Shown here piece by piece: positions 32,966 to 46,223 of a stretch of 64,000 nucleotides of DNA (position 1 is the stretch's first letter; each line of letters begins with the position of its first letter). The stretch is from Globodera rostochiensis (Eukaryota > Nematoda > Chromadorea > Rhabditida > Heteroderidae), in contig JAEVLN010000001.1 in NCBI GenBank assembly GCA_018350325.1, forward strand, positions 3,213,501 through 3,277,500, written 5' to 3'. The notes beneath the pieces are model-generated. The model had not been told where the DNA came from. It was given only the letters and a program-made list of their open reading frames with translations, and did no database searches. Made by a program: the position numbers and the translations under genes.

Positions 32966-33904
32966 TTTTTTGTTTAAATTATGTTTGATTTTTGGGGCAT
33001 TATTTTTCTAGTTTTCTGCATTTCTGTGATTTTTCAGAGAAAACAAGTTTTTTAACATTCTACGGCACGGGTGGGTCGGCGGTGCCGATAGGCGCCGTCT
33101 AGAATATTTTGATTTGACTTAATTATTAAAAGATTTTCACCAATATTTTAAAATACGGTAATTTTTGAAGCTTCTTGGAATGGGAGGAGGCCAGTGGCGC
33201 CGATAGGCGCCGCCGGGAAAAATTTTAAAAAATTAAACAAGATTTGTTAAGAAAATTGGTCTAAAAATGACGAACAAAACAAAAGGGTCTCGCCTATGCT
33301 TTTGTCCAATCAAAATAAAATGTTCGTAATCAGTGCATTAAATAACATATTTGAGACACTATTTAGAATTAATAAATTTCCCAAAAATTTTGGCCAAAAG
33401 GGTCCCCCTATGGTTTTTGGCCAACTTTGAGGGGCCATAACTTACTTCATAGTTGAGTCCGCGCAAAAATTTTTGCGGGCGGATTCGTGCGTTAGGCTTA
33501 GCGTGGAGTCGATTGGTATTATTTGAAGGTTTTGGAGTCACCCCCATAAACTCCATTTTAGCCCTTTTTTTCCTCTGGCAGATACTTTCACCATCCCTAG
33601 AAAAAAACAAAATAAGAAATAGCTTAATGCTTAGAAATTATTTTTTATGATTACCTTCATAATTTAGGGGGAAAAATTGCAGATTCGTAATCAGCTCGAC
33701 CTCGACGAGGGGGGTTGAAAATGAATGAACGGCGGACAAACGGAATTTGGAGAGAAATTCAATGAGAATATGGAGCAAACATTTTAAAGTGTTGGTTTTA
33801 CTTTTCAATAGCGAGCTTTGTTTTCCCGAAGTTTTGAGACGTTGGAGAAAATTTGGTATTTCTAAAACCATAGGGGGAAGGGAGTGAGTGACCCTTTTGG
33901 TCAA

Positions 33905-34210
33905 AATTTGTAGGAAATTTTTTTATTCTAAAAATTGTCTGAAAATATGTTATTTGATGCGCTGATTACGAATTCGTCAATAGAAAATGAAAATTGACAA
34001 TTTAAAGCAGTTTTTAAACCGGTTTAAATTTTTGAAAATAAGGAAAAACCGACGTAAGTAACAAAAGCCGGGTATAATAATGAAAAGCCGTGTAACGGCC
34101 CGCCTTTAAACCGCTTTAAAAACTGCTTTATTGCCAATTTTTATTTTCTATTGACGAATTCGTAACAGCGCATGACAATTTTTAGAATAAAAAAATTTCC
34201 TACTTTTGTC
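33905..34210. mobile_element. Inverted-repeat element with AACCGGTTTAAA core (MITE)
   Basis: About 305 bp with ~130-bp arms: ATTCTAAAAATTGTC on the left against GACAATTTTTAGAAT on the right, plus GACGAATTCGT parts. Fragments of the same family lie at 4,900-5,100, 42,780 and 50,585. Confidence 0.7.
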
Positions 34211-34751
34211 AAAAAGCACGTCTCAACCAAAATTCAAACAGTAAATCACTACATGTAATTATTAAAATTCCTGATGTGATGGCCATCTTTAGGGGTGCAT
34301 TTTCATCCCCGGGGATGAGGACCGGGGATCCCCGTTTTCGGAGATGGACAAACCGGGGAACGGGCCCCTTTTTTGTGCTCTTTTATTCCCGGGTATAGAA
34401 GTATTTTCCAAAAAATTTTTTGGCTTCTAATTCATTCAAAAAGCATGAATTCGACCTCCGCGGTTCGGGATTATTCGCGGAACCGGAAAGTGTAAAATAA
34501 ATTTATGCATGGAATGGCATGCAAAAATTGCTTTTGTTCAAATGAGTTCAACCAACAAAAATGCCATTTTGTAACTAAAAAGAACTTCTCTTTCATCATA
34601 ATTTATTGAATAGGTCAGTTGTGCTGTTTGTTGTTCTTCGGACTCTCTCTGATTAAGAAAGATATACTGAAAATTACTCGTCGTTTTGCCAGCAAGAAAA
34701 AATATAATTGATTTTATCTATTTATGTATGTTAGAAAGCGAACATAATTTT

Positions 34752-34838
34752 TAGAGCCCGGTCGAGACGAGATCTCGTCTCGAGGATCTCGAAAAATCTC
34801 GACTCGAGATCTCGCTCGAAGCTCAAATCCGGGCGCTA
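34752..34838. mobile_element. hAT-like MITE TAGAGCCCGG, 87 bp
   Basis: Left end TAGAGCCCGG, right end CCGGGCGCTA, perfect 8-bp flanking duplication ATAATTTT. The inside is CTCGA/GAGATC words. Confidence 0.8.
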
Positions 34839-35320
34839 ATAATTTTAGCAAAAAGGGGGAATATTTGTCATTATATTCACTTTCCTCCTCAGATTCCCGA
34901 CAGATGCCCAGAAATATGGCACAAGAAATCAAAAAGCATGCCTTATCTCTCTATTCATGTTAGAAAGCGAGCATAATTTTACAACATATGAAGCCCAAAA
35001 CTTAGGTTAATCAAAAAATCTTCTATTTATATGTGTATGTTTCTAAAGTTTTTGATACTCGGGCATTTTTTGTTCTATTTGACACTCGGATCGTGAAAAA
35101 ATGCAAAAAAATTAGTTGTGTAAAAATCGAGAGTGCAGACAATACTTTGCCCTATACATAAATACACCCTAAAGATCGAAAAAGCATTTTTGAGATTCGT
35201 AAAAAAAACTCATTTTGTCTAGAATTTTTTATTTATAATATTTAATTGAATTACAATCAAAAAGTTTGTAAGAAACCCTTATTGTTATTTTTACGCTCAT
35301 TTTTTCATAAATATTTTTGC

Positions 35321-35660
35321 CTAAGATATCATTAGAAAATGCCATAAAATCGATAGATCGCTTCGGCGATTGAATTTGAAGTTGGGCCCAAAGTTTGCTT
35401 CAATTTTGTCGCCATGCAGTGTCAGCATAACAAACGGAAACAAAGCACCGACAGAATCGGCGACAAATAAATTGGTGGTGTCTGAAAAATGAAATGAAAT
35501 CTTTTGTTTAAAATTAGTAAATTTTGGTTTAATCTTTCTTTTACTCACTCACCCACTTAGGAGCGTTGCCAAATTGACGCCGCATCCGACGACGTCGCCG
35601 GCACAAGACGAAAGCTTTTTACTTGGCATTGGTTTTGCAAGCCAATGGCGGGACTTAACA
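35321..35660 (-). pseudogene. SPRYSEC-like SPRY gene relic
   Basis: Two minus-strand exons. The upstream one (about 35,565-35,655) contains AGDVVGCGVNLAT. The second (35,321-35,481), after a TTTTCAG acceptor, reads TTNLFVADSVGALFPFV, then KIEANFGPNFKF. Both are characteristic of the C-terminal half of cyst-nematode SPRYSEC proteins, secreted or cytosolic SPRY proteins. The strand between them (normally ...YTKNGRRL) is missing, the first exon runs into a stop after the donor, and the upstream half of the domain is not found. Probably dead. Confidence 0.6.
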
Positions 35661-36635
35661 ACGTTTTAAATTCAATTTTATAAAAATTCATTTGTTCAAT
35701 AATTTACTTCAAAAATTTACAGGCAATATTCGCTTCGAAGTAGAAAGAGCGATTTTTTGGAATTGTCCATTTCGCAAAAAACAGCGCGAAAATATTCTGA
35801 ATAATTTTTTTTGAAAATTTCCAAAAAAAAAATTCAGATGCTTCCATTGGTTTTATTAAGAATCAATTTTGGCTCAAAACTCAAAAAGCATGAATTCGCT
35901 AATACTTAACTTATCGTTGTAATTTTGTGCTCCTTCCGTTTTTGCTCCATTACATTAGCTTAATAAGGCCGGCATTTGTAATCGAAAAAATCACCTTTTA
36001 GACTTGCAAAAAATAGAATTTGAAAAAAACCAGGCACTCCATAAAAATTTGGATTATGTTTGACCAGGGGTTCCATTCGTCCTTGAATACCAAGCACAGT
36101 CCTTGGAAATGGACCCTCGGTCTTAGAAAACGGAAAATGTCCTTATTTCCAAGAATGTCCTTGGAAAATGAAGATTTGGCTGGCAGTTTAAATATTTGTA
36201 ATTTTAAAGGAAAATCATGATTTGGCATTGTGTAATCCAAAATTTTCAATAGAATAAGGCCATATTATCACTTGCTCATTTTTACGTTAATTTTGGAGCA
36301 AATTTCTTCCACCCCCCTGTAAAGCCGAACTCGCAAAAAAAAGGATTCGTGCCTTAGGCTTAGCGTGGAGTCGATTAATATATAACGTCCAATTTGGCGA
36401 GTACCTATATTCCGCAATTTTTCCAAACATTGACTTGCCTCATTAAAGATTTGTTTAGCATTAAACGTAAGGACGTCTTCCAATGATATAGGAAAATCTT
36501 TCAACTTCGTGACCCATAAAATAGCCAGAGCTTTCCGTAAACAAATTAAATGTTTTTCATTCTTTTTTATCGAAATAAAAAAATATTAATGTGGCAATGA
36601 ATTGAATGCAATTTTTACATAGTTTGACGGACTTG

Positions 36636-36857
36636 CTACGAACCAAAAACGTCCTCAATCGTTCCTTCTTTGGCTGCGGCAAGCCCGGATGTCAGTTGTT
36701 GGCAAAATTTGTCCAGTAGCAAATCTACTTCACTATCGCGTGGTGCGTAGTACACGATTTGTCCATCGGAGTTCATCAGCACCATTTGTCCAGCACCCGA
36801 ACGAATTAGTCCTTGAACTCCCGAATCGGAAGCAGCGTAGATGTGGAGCATCCTCAA
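36636..36857 (-). pseudogene. Fic gene fragment (promoter and N-terminal part only)
   Basis: 73 aa from MRMLHIYAASDSG. From GLIRSGAGQMVLMNSDGQIV to GLAAAKEGT it is nearly identical to the Fic gene at 50,554-51,091. It stops after KEGTIEDVFGS, before the catalytic HPxxxGNGR loop. The 5' side also matches (GAAGCTTTGTTGAG just upstream in both), and here a CTTATAAATAGG box is visible near 36,925. A duplication truncated on its 3' side. Confidence 0.7.
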
Positions 36858-39800
36858 GGTCTTAAAAATTTACAAGTCAACAAATCCTCAACAAAGCTTC
36901 AATTCCCCCTACCGTACACTACCCTATTTATAAGCCACCTCTTTCGTAATGTTGCCATTGGATGGTAAGCGGAAGATGCCGGCTTCAGGACTTCGGAGTG
37001 GCGATGGCCGGCGGAGGCTTGTGCTAAGCGTCAATTGGGGCACCATTGCAAAGTGTCAAGGGCTGCACAAAAGCCTTTAAATTCAAATATTTTTTGCGTT
37101 CCTAATTTCCGTTTACTACAATCTCTGCCTCGACATGTTAGCTCCACTTGAATGGCATAATTCCAAATTTTGCATATATTTATCAAGGGTGAGTGGATTT
37201 TTAGTCCTTAAAAACTCAAAAATATTAAGTCAAATAATCGACTAAAGGCCAAAATAGTCACTAAAAAGTGCCAGTTCAATCAAAATTTTGTTTTAAATAT
37301 GGAGAATTTTAAAAATGCATTTTTTGTCGGGCAGAATTTTTGGTCTCGAAAAAAGACCATTTTAGGGGTGCATTTTTTGTGAAAATTAGAAAATATCGAT
37401 CTTTAGAGGTGCATTTTTCAGTTTATTGCAAAAACGACAAAATACCGTAAAAGAAAATTTTTAAAAGTCGATACAAAGTTTTTTCAGGGGTAATGGTGTA
37501 GAATCCGAATCTGACCTCCATTTTGACCGATTTCGAACCCCGGACCCGAACTCGAACAAATTTTCGAAAATTTAAAAAAGATTTTAAGGGATTTCTGGGC
37601 CGTAGAATCCGAATTTGACTTCAATTTTGCCCATATCTGAATCCCGGATCTGAGTTGCTTCTTGATCGATTTTGAGCTCCAAAATTGATTTTAGTAATTT
37701 TTTGAATTTTCGAAAATTTGTTCAAATCCGGGTCCTTCTATTTTAAATATGATAACTCACATTTCTTTCAACGCCGGCATGGCCTCTGCCGGAGCTCCAA
37801 GCTCCATGGAAGAGACCGAAGTCTTCTTATTAGCATTGCATTCCGTTTGCTGCTGTTTCGCTTGACTATCGAGTTCCATTTTGGAAGGAAAACGGCTGTA
37901 AAAATACCAAAGAAGTGCTATGTATGTAAATTGCAACGCTAAAATTCAGTTTTCAAAATTTAAAATTCGAAACTCGAAAAATTTAAATTCCTAAATAATA
38001 TGGACAAAGGGGGCTTGGCTTTTTTTAAATGCGACTTCTCATTTAGAGCTCAATGGCATCTTGAAGAAAAAAGCATTTTTATTAACAAATATCGTTAAAC
38101 CTATCGCACCCCCGGACCTCTTTCATTACTAAAAGCTTCAAAAAATGATTATTTTTAAAATTTTGGTTGCAAATCTCTTAACAAGGGCTCACAAGTCTGA
38201 GGGTTTAGCCTCATTTTGTGGTTTTTTGGAAGGACAATGAGTCTAAATTTTCAAAATGAGGGGTTTTGTAGCTTTTCATAAGTTCGGGCAGTTTTTTTAG
38301 GTAAAAAGACGATACGTTCCCCGCCAATTCATTCACCCCCTATTCGTTCCCTTTACCTTATTCGTTCCCCTTAAAAAAATGACAACGAACCTCATAGCAC
38401 AAAACTCCTGCGTAGAACACGATTCCGGGTTCCGTTTTGGCCTATGTTGAACCCCGGAGCCGAATTCGAACAATTTTTCGAAAAAAAACAATTTTTTTTT
38501 TTCAAAAAAAAAATTCCAAAAAAAATTTGTTTTTAAGTCGTTCGAAAATTCTAAGTGCATGTAAAAATGACCGGAAGAGCGAATGGATATGCATTTACAC
38601 GATTTTGTTACAGAAAAAGCGATTTTGAAAAGAAAAAAAATTTTTTCGAAAAATAATATTTTTTTAATAACTTCAAAAGAGAAAACAAAATTTACTCGAC
38701 TAATTGTTTGATTTCGGGTTAGGGGAAACATACGTAAAAAAGGAACGTGCATTCGTGTTTTTCGCACGAGTTTTGTACGATTTTCTTCCCGGCGGCGCCT
38801 ATCGGCACCGCCGGACCCTCCTCTTTTTTCCCCCAAAAAATTTTGAAAAATCGCGCGCAAAAAATGATGTAAAATTGCTAAAAATGCTCTTTTGTGACAG
38901 GAAGTTGCTCAAGTCGATTGTTGGCAACCAGAAATATAACGAATAAAGCTATGTTTACTTATATTTTTTGGTTTTAATGAAGAAATGTCGAATATGCGGA
39001 TTTTAGGTAACAAAATGAGGATTTTTTGATGCTCCGATGCGGATTTTTAAAATTTTGAGATCCAATCCCTGTGACAGGTTCAAAAAGAGTAAAAGCTTTC
39101 TTTTATACACTTCATCGAAAATTAAAATATGTAAAATTTTTCCCCCTAAATTATGAAGGTAATCATAAAAATAATTTCTAAGCATTGAGCTATTTCTTAT
39201 TTTGTTTTTTTCTAGGGATGGTGAAAGTATCTGCCCGAGGAAAAAAAAGTTTTCCAGAGCGAAGTGCGCGATGGTCAAAATATTTGCTAAAAACGGTGAG
39301 AGAGAATGCCAAAAGAAGAGAACGATTAGAGAAAAAGAGGGAGGGAAAAGCGAAATAGTGCACTGTCTTCCTTATAACTGTAATAAAATGCAAAAATGAA
39401 ACGCTGTGCAAACGCAAATATTGTGAGTTCCGATTTATTTGTAATGCGAAAAAAATTTCGGGAAATTGTTCGAATTCTTCGGGGTTGGGGTTCGAATTTG
39501 GTCGAAATGGAAGTTCATTCTACGATCCCGGGTCTCGCTGAACGCATTATTCGAATCGCTGCTGGTCGACAATTGGCTTGGTGAAGATGAAACGTCGCGC
39601 TTTGGGCCCGTCGCCTTTTTTTGCTTTACGTTCATTTTTTCTCAAAAGCATATGAAAAGTGGCCTATTTTAATTGAATATTATAACAATCATTTGGTTTT
39701 TTATTAGCTCTTTGATTATTCTTCCTGTCCCAGCGAAATTGAAACATCAGAACTCGTCTTAGTATGCACCAAATTGGAACGTCGGGGGTCCAATGGCAGT

Positions 39801-39934
39801 TGGCCAACACTTCGCGGCCCAAATTGGCACACATTTTCTTCGCTCTCGAGTCGGCTCCTCCTCCCCCGACATTACGGGCATTCACTCTTTAATCCTCCAC
39901 TCTCCAATAATCCCCCATTCTCTAATAATCCCCC

Positions 39935-40530
39935 ACTCTCTGAGCAGGTTGAAAAATAATCTCCCACTCTCCAATAATCCCCCACCTCATTTAAAATTCG
40001 CTTTAATTTTGTCGCCTTTTTTTACTGAGTAAAATTGAGATGTAACAGGGAAAATGGATAAACTATGACTGTGTTTCAAGGGTGTGCCCAGGAATTTTTT
40101 CGGGGGAGGGGCTAAAAGTGGATTTTAGGGGTGCTTTTTGAAAATTTGAAATGGAAAATTGTGTGGAAAAAGTGAAGAAACAATTTGGAAAATAATTCCC
40201 CATTCTCTAATAATCCCCCACTCTCTGAGCAAGTTGAAAAATAATCTCCCACTTTCCAATAATCCCCCACCTCATTTAACAGTTCGCATTTAATTTTGTC
40301 GCCTTTTTTACTGAGTAAAATTGAGATGTAACAGGGAAAATGGATAAACTATGACTGTGTTTCAAGGGTGTGCCCAGGAATTTTTTCGGGGGAGGGGCTA
40401 AAAGTCGATTTTAGGGGTGCTTTTTGAAAAATTGAAATGGAAAATTGTGTGGAAAAAGTGAAGAAACAATTTGGAAAATAATCCCACGCTCTCCAATAAT
40501 CCCTCACTCTCTGAGCAGGTTGAAAAATAA
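39935..40530. repeat. Tandem duplication, ~285-bp unit
   Basis: A block starting near CTCTCTGAGCAGGTTG and containing AGATGTAACAGGGAAAATGG and TTCAAGGGTGTGCCCAGG occurs twice in direct order, with the start of a third copy at about 40,505. The copies differ only at a few sites. Confidence 0.85.
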
Positions 40531-41431
40531 TTCCCCATGAGGGATTAAAAGAGTGAATACGGTAAGCGAATGGGGAAGTGTTGGCGGGACGTGAATTAGA
40601 CTATGTGTTTAGAATTTTAATTGACAATGTCCCTCTCGGATTTTCAACCATTTGTATTTTCTTCTTAAGAAATTATTCTCGTTTTATTTTTTTCGAACAA
40701 TTGTTTTCAAATTTTGTTTATCCTTTAGCTTTTGGTTAAATTTAATCTATCTTATATGTTTTTCGAACAATATTCAACTCCTCTCGTCGAGCTAATTATG
40801 AATCTGCAAAAATTTTGAGTCGCTCTCGACTCTGAGCAAAGTTATAAGCGAATAAAACTCTCCTCAACCCGTGTCGGCGCCGAACTGAACTTACCTACCA
40901 TTTATTTTTAAAAAAAGGGATGAGCGGGGGGGGGGTGACCATCGCCACGAATACCGTTTAAATTTATAAAATTATATTTTTAAATATTTTTCCGTGTATT
41001 TCTCAATTTTTTGATGCAAAAATCTTGGGGTTTCGCCAGCTTTGAGCCGAGATATGATTTTTTAAAGTCCCTGCGTGGAGGTTTTTCAAGAAAACATGCA
41101 AAAATTTCAATTGCATTTTTCGACCTTTCACTCTGTGGGCGGGCCAAAAAAGCCGAATATAAGAGTAAATCGATGGTGCCCTACACGATAGGCATGGTTT
41201 GAAAGTGATCTGGGTGGTCACAGTAAGGGATGTTCCCCTCGTCAGAATGTTTTTTAAATGCAATTTGGGTTGGGGCATAACCGAAAAGAGCCTTTTTTAA
41301 TAATTAACCTATTTTTTCCTGCAGTTTTTGTTTTGACGAGTTATGCATGTACGAAAAACATTCTTTTTGGCCTAAAATGTCGTCGTTTTAATGTTGCTAT
41401 TCAGACCTGTAAATATGGAAAGTCATTTGAA

Positions 41432-41918
41432 GGGCGGGGATTTATATGCACATAAAATCTTGAAATATGCGCATAAAATATGCACCAAAAATTGCCAAAT
41501 ATGCATATAAAAATGAACAAATATGCACATAAATTTTTCCAAATTCAATATAAAATTCCCCCAAAATTTTTCTAATTCATTTAACACTGGTTAAAATTGC
41601 TGATGAGATACATTTCCAAATTTTCAAGTGTTTTGGCGACTTTTTATGAACTTTTGTGATTACTGTATTTTGTAAAAAATTTCATATGAAAAATGAAATA
41701 AAATCAAATTTTCTTGCCAAGATCACTAATTTTTGCAAAATGCCAAAATATGCACATAAAATGAAAAAAATATGCACATAAATCGCGAAATATGCAAAAA
41801 TATGCAAAATATGCACATGGAAATGCGTCTAAACGCTTCAAACCAAGCTCAAAACACGTTTTTCGTGCATTTCAGACCGTTTTCAGGAAAAAAATATGCA
41901 TGTGCATATAAATCCCCG
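41432..41918. mobile_element. TIR element GGGCGGGGATTTATATGCAC
   Basis: Left GGGCGGGGATTTATATGCAC, right inverse TGCATATAAATCCCCGCCC. CATTTGAA flanks both sides with a small offset. The inside is repeated ATATGCACATAAA words. A relative with ATATGGAAA words lies at about 9,895-10,070. Confidence 0.65.
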
Positions 41919-42112
41919 CCCTAGTGCATTTGAAAATTTTTTGAACCTATTTTGCAACCAATTTTGTGCTTTTTTTTATTTCCTTTTTTGAAGAAATGCG
42001 GTTTTTGGCTTTCTAATTTTATACAAATAGATGTTATTAAAAATGCCATTTATTTAATTTTTAGCTCATTGGAATCATAAAAATCATTTGAATTCGCAAT
42101 AGCACACAAAAA

Positions 42113-44889
42113 ATGTCCGACAATCCGAAGAAAGTGGAGAAACGGCTGAAAGAAATGTGAGTTTTGAGGACTCCGGGGAATCTCCCCCCGCCATCATCGG
42201 AATTGCTCTTTTTTGGCTAATTTTAACAAAACGGAGATTTTCCTTTTTTTCAGCACCCATTCATTTAATTTAAACCCTCGAATTTTGTCAGTTTCGTTTG
42301 TGATGACGTTCTGTTCGGAGTCTTCTCATTCTGTGGCCCTTTTGAGCTTGGACTGAAAATGGCGCTGGTCAGCGATCGATTTGACCGTTTGGTGGACGCG
42401 CATTTCAAAACGAAGGAATGGTCGTTGGGCGAATTGGACATTTGTCACGCATGGGACAGAAATGCCGATGAACTTCAAATTCCGCTGCCAGATAAAGTGA
42501 TCGGATTCAAACGCCTTCGAATAAGGTCTTTTTCAGCATTTATAGTAAATTTGGCTAAAATTGAGTTTACGTAAGTCGCTCAAAATTCGACAAATCATAT
42601 ACCATTCGACTCCACTCTAAGCCTAACGCTCGAATCCGTAAAAATTTTTTAGCGGAAACCACTATGAAGCAAAAGTGTCTTTTGACTGGGGACTCAGTTG
42701 TCCACTGATTAAAAAATCGGCAAAATCACTCATATAGGCTTTTAAAATTACTAATTAATGATAGAAAATACAAATTGGGAATTTAAATCCGTTTATGAAC
42801 CGGTTTAAAATTTTTAAAATTAAGGAAAAATTGTAAAAAATGGAACAATTCAGTACCAAAAGTAAAAATGAAACCCCTTCTCCGCAGACAACTTTAAACA
42901 GAAGACAACTGTGCACAGGACCCCGACGGGAGGGTGGCGAATTAAGGAGTAGTCGAAAGGTGTGTGTGTGAAAAGCTATTTTCATCAAAAATGAGTGATT
43001 TTGCCGATTTTTTAATCAGTGGAAAACTGAGTCCCCAGTCAAAAGACACTTCAGTCCCGGGCTCATAACTTGCTTCATAGTGGTTTCCGCAAAAAAATTT
43101 TTACGGATTCGTGCGTTAGGCTTAGAGTGGAGTCGAATGGTATATGATTTGTCGAATTTTGAGCGACTTACGTAAACTCAATTTTTACCGTAAATTTTTG
43201 GAATTTTCATAAGCTTTTAGGTACATCGACCAAATTGCCATCGAATATCTTCAACGTATTCGCCGACTTTTCGACTCCAACGGGACCGTTCTTTCCATTG
43301 AAGCATTTGGGCTACCCCGCAGCTCTGAAATCATTTGGCACCGGATTTGGCCGTTGATCAATGAGAACATGTCCGGAATTTCTTTGACGCTCTACTTCAG
43401 TCTCAGCACTTTGCGCCGTTTCTCCCCGACCGTTCTTGGCGATTGCCCAAAGCTCCGAGTGATCTATTCCGCTTTTTGTTTCCCGCTGTTCCCGGCCGAT
43501 GACAGTGCCGGCGCTTCTTCTGGCCAAGCTTTGGCCAAATGGTTGCACACACCCCGCGGGGATGCACTTCCAAAGTTGTTGCGATGCACCTTTGATAAGG
43601 ACGGAATTGGAATTGAGTGGTTGAAAATGGTAATAATTTTTGTTGCTAGTCCCTCTGTCTGTACACCTAGTCTTTGAATTTGTGTGATTTTTTTTTGTTT
43701 TAAATTTGTTTTATTGTATCTTTATTCCCCTTAAGGAATTTGTCAATTCGACTAATCCGGTCAATTTCATCATCAGTTTTTGGAATTGGTATTTTGTTGA
43801 CATTGCGCCATTTGAACTGAAAAATAATTTGACGGGGGAGCGTTTGGTGTTTCAGCCCTTTGACGAATACAACTGGCTGTTCGTTCGTTGTCCGATTGAG
43901 CGCGACGAGGACAAATGGGCCGAGTGGCAAAAGGAGGCGGCTGAATGGGATTGCTATTGGCAGTGGAATCACATAATTATTGACTTCAACGACAGTGCCA
44001 TTGGCGACGGGTAAGCATCGGGGATGTAACCGGATTCCGGACATTTTTGGGTCCGTAATGCCGGATTCCGGCCTTTTGTTAGATTTTTTTGTTTTTTTAA
44101 TTTTTAAAATTCCTGTAGGGTATAGGGCGGTTATTAGTTTTGTTTGTTTGTTTGTTCTTTGGTGTTCTCGGCGGCACCTATCCGCACCGCTGATGAAAAT
44201 TCTTAAGAAAACTGCAATTACTTTTGATGTAGAGCGACTTTTTAGTAGTGCCTAACAAATGTTTATTTTGGCATTTTGAACTTTTTTCCCCTATTTCAGC
44301 ATTTTTTTCGAAAATTTCTTAAGAAAAATGGTCTAAAAAAATAAAAAAATACCACCCAAAAATTCGCTTTTTTCAATTTCCATACAAATTTTCTCATAAA
44401 AAAATGATTTTCTTCTAAAGATATTTCAAATGACGATTTTTTATTCCAAACTAAATTACTCGTTCACTATTAAAGTCGAGCGTCGACTGAACTGTCAAGC
44501 GTAAGAGAAACGAAATAAGCTCTCTACGCGCGCTATTTGTTAACATTTTTTGGGCCCAGAAAGGTTAAGTACAGAGACCGGACTTTGAGCTTCGAGCGAG
44601 ACTCGAGACGAGATTCTCGAAAAAATCTCGGATCTCGAAAAATCTCGAAAATTCAGTTTTGTTCGAGACGAGATGTCGAGACGAGATTTCTCGAGAATCT
44701 CGTCGAGATTTTTCGAGACGAGATCTCGTCTCGGCCGTAGTTAAGTACCTACTCATTTTCTTCCAATGACACTGGCGGGTTCTTTCCAGCAGATTCCAGC
44801 CACGTCCATTTCCATTTTTTATATTCTCTATTTTCAGACTTCTTGACGCAAACGAAGGTCCGAGTGAGCTCAAAAAGAGAAAGCACTGA
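42113..44889 (+). CDS. F-box-like family protein, copy D
   Basis: Exons 42113-42156, 42292-42525, 43221-43629, 43736-44010 and 44838-44889. The exons total 1014 nt in phase, giving 337 aa with no stops. The F-box-like block is [18 protein letters not shown], then [13 protein letters not shown]. The region after it is shorter than in copies A-C (the variable [15 protein letters not shown] part is missing). The middle and C-terminal blocks are conserved ([24 protein letters not shown]), and the tail is LKKRKH. Introns 2 and 4 carry MITEs. This is the most clearly intact member. The family's function is inferred from weak F-box likeness only. Confidence 0.82.
42557..43185. mobile_element. MITE with ~180-bp arms in intron 2 of copy D
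   Basis: 629 bp. The left arm from AAAATTGAGTTTACGTAAGT is answered in inverse at the right end. The arms also share AAAAGTGTCTTTTGACTGGG and the TTAGGCTTAG.GTGGAGTCGA phrase, which recurs at 33,490 and 36,350 as fragments. Confidence 0.8.
44572..44739. mobile_element. hAT-like MITE CAGAGACCGG in intron 4 of copy D
   Basis: 168 bp with a perfect 8-bp duplication GTTAAGTA on both sides. Ends are CAGAGACCGG and CTCGGCCGTA. The inside is built of TCTCGA, GAGACGAGAT and similar words. Confidence 0.8.
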
Positions 44890-45070
44890 GGACGATGGAA
44901 TTTGGAGGGAAATATTCAAAATGAGAAAATGGACTAAACATTTAAATTGTTGCTTTTTTTCTTTTCAATATAAATCTTGTCTTGTTTTACCGAAGCTTTG
45001 AGACATTGGAGAAAAAACAAAAATGCAATAAAAACGAAAAATACACCCCTAAGGATCGACTGGTAAATAC

Positions 45071-46223
45071 CCAACTCGCTACTTTGATCCGACTCGCTAC
45101 TTTTATCCCGACTCGCTACTTTTATCCCGACTCGCTACTTTTGTCCCAACTCGCTACTTTGATCCGACTCGCTACTTTTATCCCGACTCGCTACTTTTAT
45201 CCCGACTCGCTACTTTTATCCCGACTCGCTACTTTTGTCCCAACTCGCTACTTTGATCCGACTCGCTACTTTTATCCCGACTCGCTACTTTTATCCCGAC
45301 TCGCTACTTTTGTCCCAACTCGCTACTTTGATCCGACTCGCTAATCCCGACTCGCTACTTTTATCCCGACTCGCTACTTTTGTCCCAACTCGCTACTTTG
45401 ATCCGACTCGCTACTTTTATCCCGACTCGCTACTTTTATCCCGACTCGCTACTTTTATCCCGACTCGCTACTTTTGTCCCAACTCGCTACTTTGATCCGA
45501 CTCGCTACTTTTATCCCGACTCGCTACTTTTATCCCGACTCGCTACTTTTATCCCGACTCGCTACTTTTGTCCCAACTCGCTACTTTGATCCGACTCGCT
45601 ACTTTTATCCCGACTCGCTACTTTGATCCGACTCGCTACTTTTATCCCGACTCGCTACTTTTATCCCGACTCGCTACTTTTGTCCCAACTCGCTACTTTG
45701 ATCCGACTCGCTACTTTTATCCCGACTCGCTACTTTTATCCCGACTCGCTACTTTTGTCCCAACTCGCTACTTTGATCCGACTCGCTACTTTTATCCCGA
45801 CTCGCTACTTTTATCCCGACTCGCTACTTTTATCCCGACTCGCTACTTTTATCCCGACTCGCTACTTTTGTCCCAACTCGCTACTTTGATCCGACTCGCT
45901 ACTTTTATCCCGACTCGCTACTTTTATCCCGACTCGCTACTTTTATCCCGACTCGCTACTTTTGTCCCAACTCGCTACTTTGATCCGACTCGCTACTTTT
46001 ATCCCGACTCGCTACTTTTATCCCGACTCGCTACTTTTGTCCCAACTCGCTACTTTGATCCGACTCGCTACTTTTATCCCGACTCGCTACTTTTATCCCG
46101 ACTCGCTACTTTTGTCCCAACTCGCTACTTTGATCCGACTCGCTACTTTTATCCCGACTCGCTACTTTTATCCCGACTCGCTACTTTTATCCCGACTCGC
46201 TACTTTTGTCCCAACTCGCTACC
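45071..46223. repeat. Minisatellite, 18/19-bp monomer with higher-order structure
   Basis: About 60 tandem monomers of three types: CGACTCGCTACTTTTATCC, the CAACTCGCTAC variant after TTTTGTCC, and an 18-bp one with TTTGATC. They are ordered as two to four of the first, one of the second and one of the third, making higher-order units of about 75-113 bp. All forward frames are open (e.g. LATFIPTRYFYPDS), which is a by-product of the array. Confidence 0.95.

Larger units (their letters stand above)
30134..35320. other. Repeat-rich DNA after copy C
   Basis: No gene found in 5 kb. The recognisable content is transposon-like repeats, listed separately. Confidence 0.5.
36858..42112. other. Repeat-rich intergenic DNA
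   Basis: No gene supported. A 100-bp stretch at 39,137-39,240 is an inverted copy of 33,580-33,685. There are several TTAGGGGTGCATTTTT phrases (37,365; 37,400) and a hairpin-core repeat near 38,790. The tandem and A/T elements are listed separately. Confidence 0.5.

Noticed and set aside
36268..36504. 78-aa minus-strand ORF
   Set aside because: Mostly made of the dispersed CTTAG.GTGGAGTCGA MITE arm.
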